Assembly (NCBI GenBank): GCA_046153505.1
Contig: JBJXDT010000078.1
Coordinates: 1 to 7,559, forward strand
DNA length: 7,559 nt
DNA from: JBJXDT01 sp046153505
Lineage (GTDB): Bacteria; Pseudomonadota; Gammaproteobacteria; Burkholderiales; Methylophilaceae
Direction of reading: 5' to 3'
Shown: positions 6,878 through 7,559 of the stretch, one piece after another
Layout of the letters: each line of letters opens with the position of its first letter
Position numbering within the stretch: position 1 is the first letter of the stretch
Position numbers and translations under genes: made by a program
Notes under the pieces: model-generated
What the model was told of the DNA's origin: nothing
The model's input: only the letters and a program-made list of their open reading frames with translations
The model's database searches: none

Positions 6878-6905
6878 TATAATTTCATGTTATTTATTTT
6901 GTCAA
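6876..6905 (-). promoter_or_regulatory. Sigma-70-type promoter of the catabolic/transport operon
   Basis: On the minus strand a perfect -35 box TTGACA (6905-6900) is followed after 18 bases by TATACT (6881-6876), one mismatch from the -10 consensus. The start site would fall near 6869, giving a leader of about 64 bases before the FAD gene. No other promoter of comparable quality stands out in the operon's short gaps, so this one probably drives all seven genes. The strength of the boxes suggests control by repression rather than by an activator. Confidence 0.7.
6878..6883 (+). promoter_or_regulatory. Possible -10 box of the regulator gene
   Basis: TATAAT on the plus strand directly adjoins the palindrome and would start transcription near 6890, some 40 bases before the regulator ATG. 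No convincing -35 box lies at 16 to 18 bases upstream (best is TGTAAA at 6852-6857 with 20 bases). If real, the same operator would control both directions, allowing autoregulation. Confidence 0.3.
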
Positions 6906-6929
6906 GCTAAGAAATTGGTTAATATTTTA

Positions 6930-7541
6930 ATGATGATGCACGCAAAAAATATAGATTTAAGAATTCAACGCGGCGAGGAAACTCGAGCAAGCTTGATTCA
7001 AGCAACCATAACTGCAGTCGCACAAAATGGCCTATCAGGTACAACTTTAAATGTCGTTGCAGCAATTGCTGGTGTATCACGCGCATTGGTAGGCTTTCAT
7101 TTTTCGTCGAAAGAACAACTACTTGACGAAGCCCTCGAAAATGCACTTGAAACCTATGACAAAAGCCTTAAAAATGCACTGGCAGTTGTAAATAACGAGC
7201 CCTTAGCAAAACTGCAAGCGGGTATGATTCATGACATGCATTTTGCCGACACCCATCAAGAGCTTCTTTCTCTATGGTTTGCGGCATGGGGCGAAGTACG
7301 TGTTACTAAGAAGTATCGCCTTAGCTTGCTACCGATTGATCATAAATACCGAGATGAAATTGCATCGCAATTATCACTACTGTTAAATGATAAAGTAGAA
7401 GCTAGACGCAGAGCTATGATGTTAGATGCTTTTATTTATGGCGTTTGGTTAGAATGCCATATTGATCCTCTAAGCTATGATCTGAACAATTATTTACAAA
7501 CCGCAGAAACCCTATTGCTGATAGTAGTAAACAAAAAATGA
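6930..7541 (+). CDS. TetR/AcrR-family regulator with BetI-like C-terminal region
   Basis: A 203-residue one-component transcription factor. The N-terminal DNA-binding domain runs over about residues 12-60, with helix-turn-helix TTLNVVAAIAGVSRALVGFHF (38-58) and the typical following FSSKEQLLDEAL. The ligand-binding half contains LSLWFAAWGEVR (113-124), which closely resembles the AVWFAFWGEAR segment of BetI, the choline-responsive repressor of glycine betaine synthesis; DAFIYGVWLECHIDP (166-180) also fits. It is transcribed away from the operon, and a palindrome lies between, so it most likely represses the operon until the substrate or a product binds. Three ATG codons in tandem (6930, 6933, 6936) and an upstream in-frame TTG (6915) leave the exact start open; none has a clear Shine-Dalgarno site. 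I chose the first ATG. Family is certain, the BetI relation likely, the inducer unknown. Confidence 0.9.
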   Translation: MMMHAKNIDLRIQRGEETRASLIQATITAVAQNGLSGTTLNVVAAIAGVSRALVGFHFSSKEQLLDEALENALETYDKSLKNALAVVNNEPLAKLQAGMIHDMHFADTHQELLSLWFAAWGEVRVTKKYRLSLLPIDHKYRDEIASQLSLLLNDKVEARRRAMMLDAFIYGVWLECHIDPLSYDLNNYLQTAETLLLIVVNKK

Positions 7542-7559
7542 AACCGCAAAGTCCATTTC
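7538..7559 (+). CDS. Possible start of a gene overlapping the regulator (partial)
   Basis: The regulator's TGA stop (7539-7541) overlaps an ATG at 7538-7540 as ATGA, and the frame stays open to the window edge (MKPQSPF). Such overlaps often mark translationally coupled genes. Only seven residues are visible, and there is no clear ribosome binding site (the preceding bases are A-rich), so this may be chance. Confidence 0.3.

Noticed and set aside
6899..6925. Alternative regulator promoter TTGTCA with TAATAT
   Set aside because: The spacer is only 15 bases and the start would fall at or inside the tandem ATG codons. The TTGTCA is mostly the complement of the strong minus-strand -35 box.
7542..7559. 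Terminator after the regulator
   Set aside because: Only 18 bases remain and they form no hairpin.

Overview
The window carries one long leftward (minus-strand) operon of seven genes, a divergent rightward regulator, and a 124-base control region between them. The last operon gene runs off the left edge, and a possible further rightward gene begins at the right edge. Nearly everything is coding, and no gap exceeds about 125 bases. I see no tRNA or rRNA genes, insertion sequences, CRISPR arrays or phage genes. AT-leaning composition, good Shine-Dalgarno sites, a classical sigma-70 promoter and enterobacterial-type PotF/PotG/PotH relatives suggest a low- to mid-GC proteobacterium, gamma or beta. 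I cannot name the genus.

Layout from right to left along the operon. The promoter lies at 6876-6905, with a palindrome over its start site. Then come a PYROXD2/phytoene-desaturase-like FAD oxidoreductase (5174-6805), a small VOC/glyoxalase-fold protein (4778-5146), a first Rieske oxygenase alpha subunit (3560-4756), a PotF-like periplasmic binding protein (2446-3525), a second Rieske oxygenase alpha subunit (1321-2415), a PotG-like transport ATPase (128-1273) and the start of a PotH-like permease (1-128). Gaps between operon genes are 21 to 47 bases, and the last pair overlaps as TAATG, so a single transcript is likely. On the other strand a TetR-family protein with a BetI-like C-terminal region (6930-7541) probably controls the operon.

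How the genes may work together (inference): an ABC importer of the polyamine family brings in a cationic nitrogen compound. Two Rieske oxygenases of the carnitine/glycine-betaine/choline monooxygenase type hydroxylate or N-dealkylate it, and the FAD enzyme and the VOC protein process the products. Three independent signs point away from ordinary putrescine: the binding protein has lost a key amine-binding aspartate, both oxygenases carry the bridging glutamate described for carnitine monooxygenase, and the regulator resembles BetI. A quaternary or N-methylated amine (a betaine, carnitine-like compound or N-methylated pyridine carboxylate) is the best guess, but the substrate cannot be read from sequence alone. 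No Rieske reductase is present in the window.
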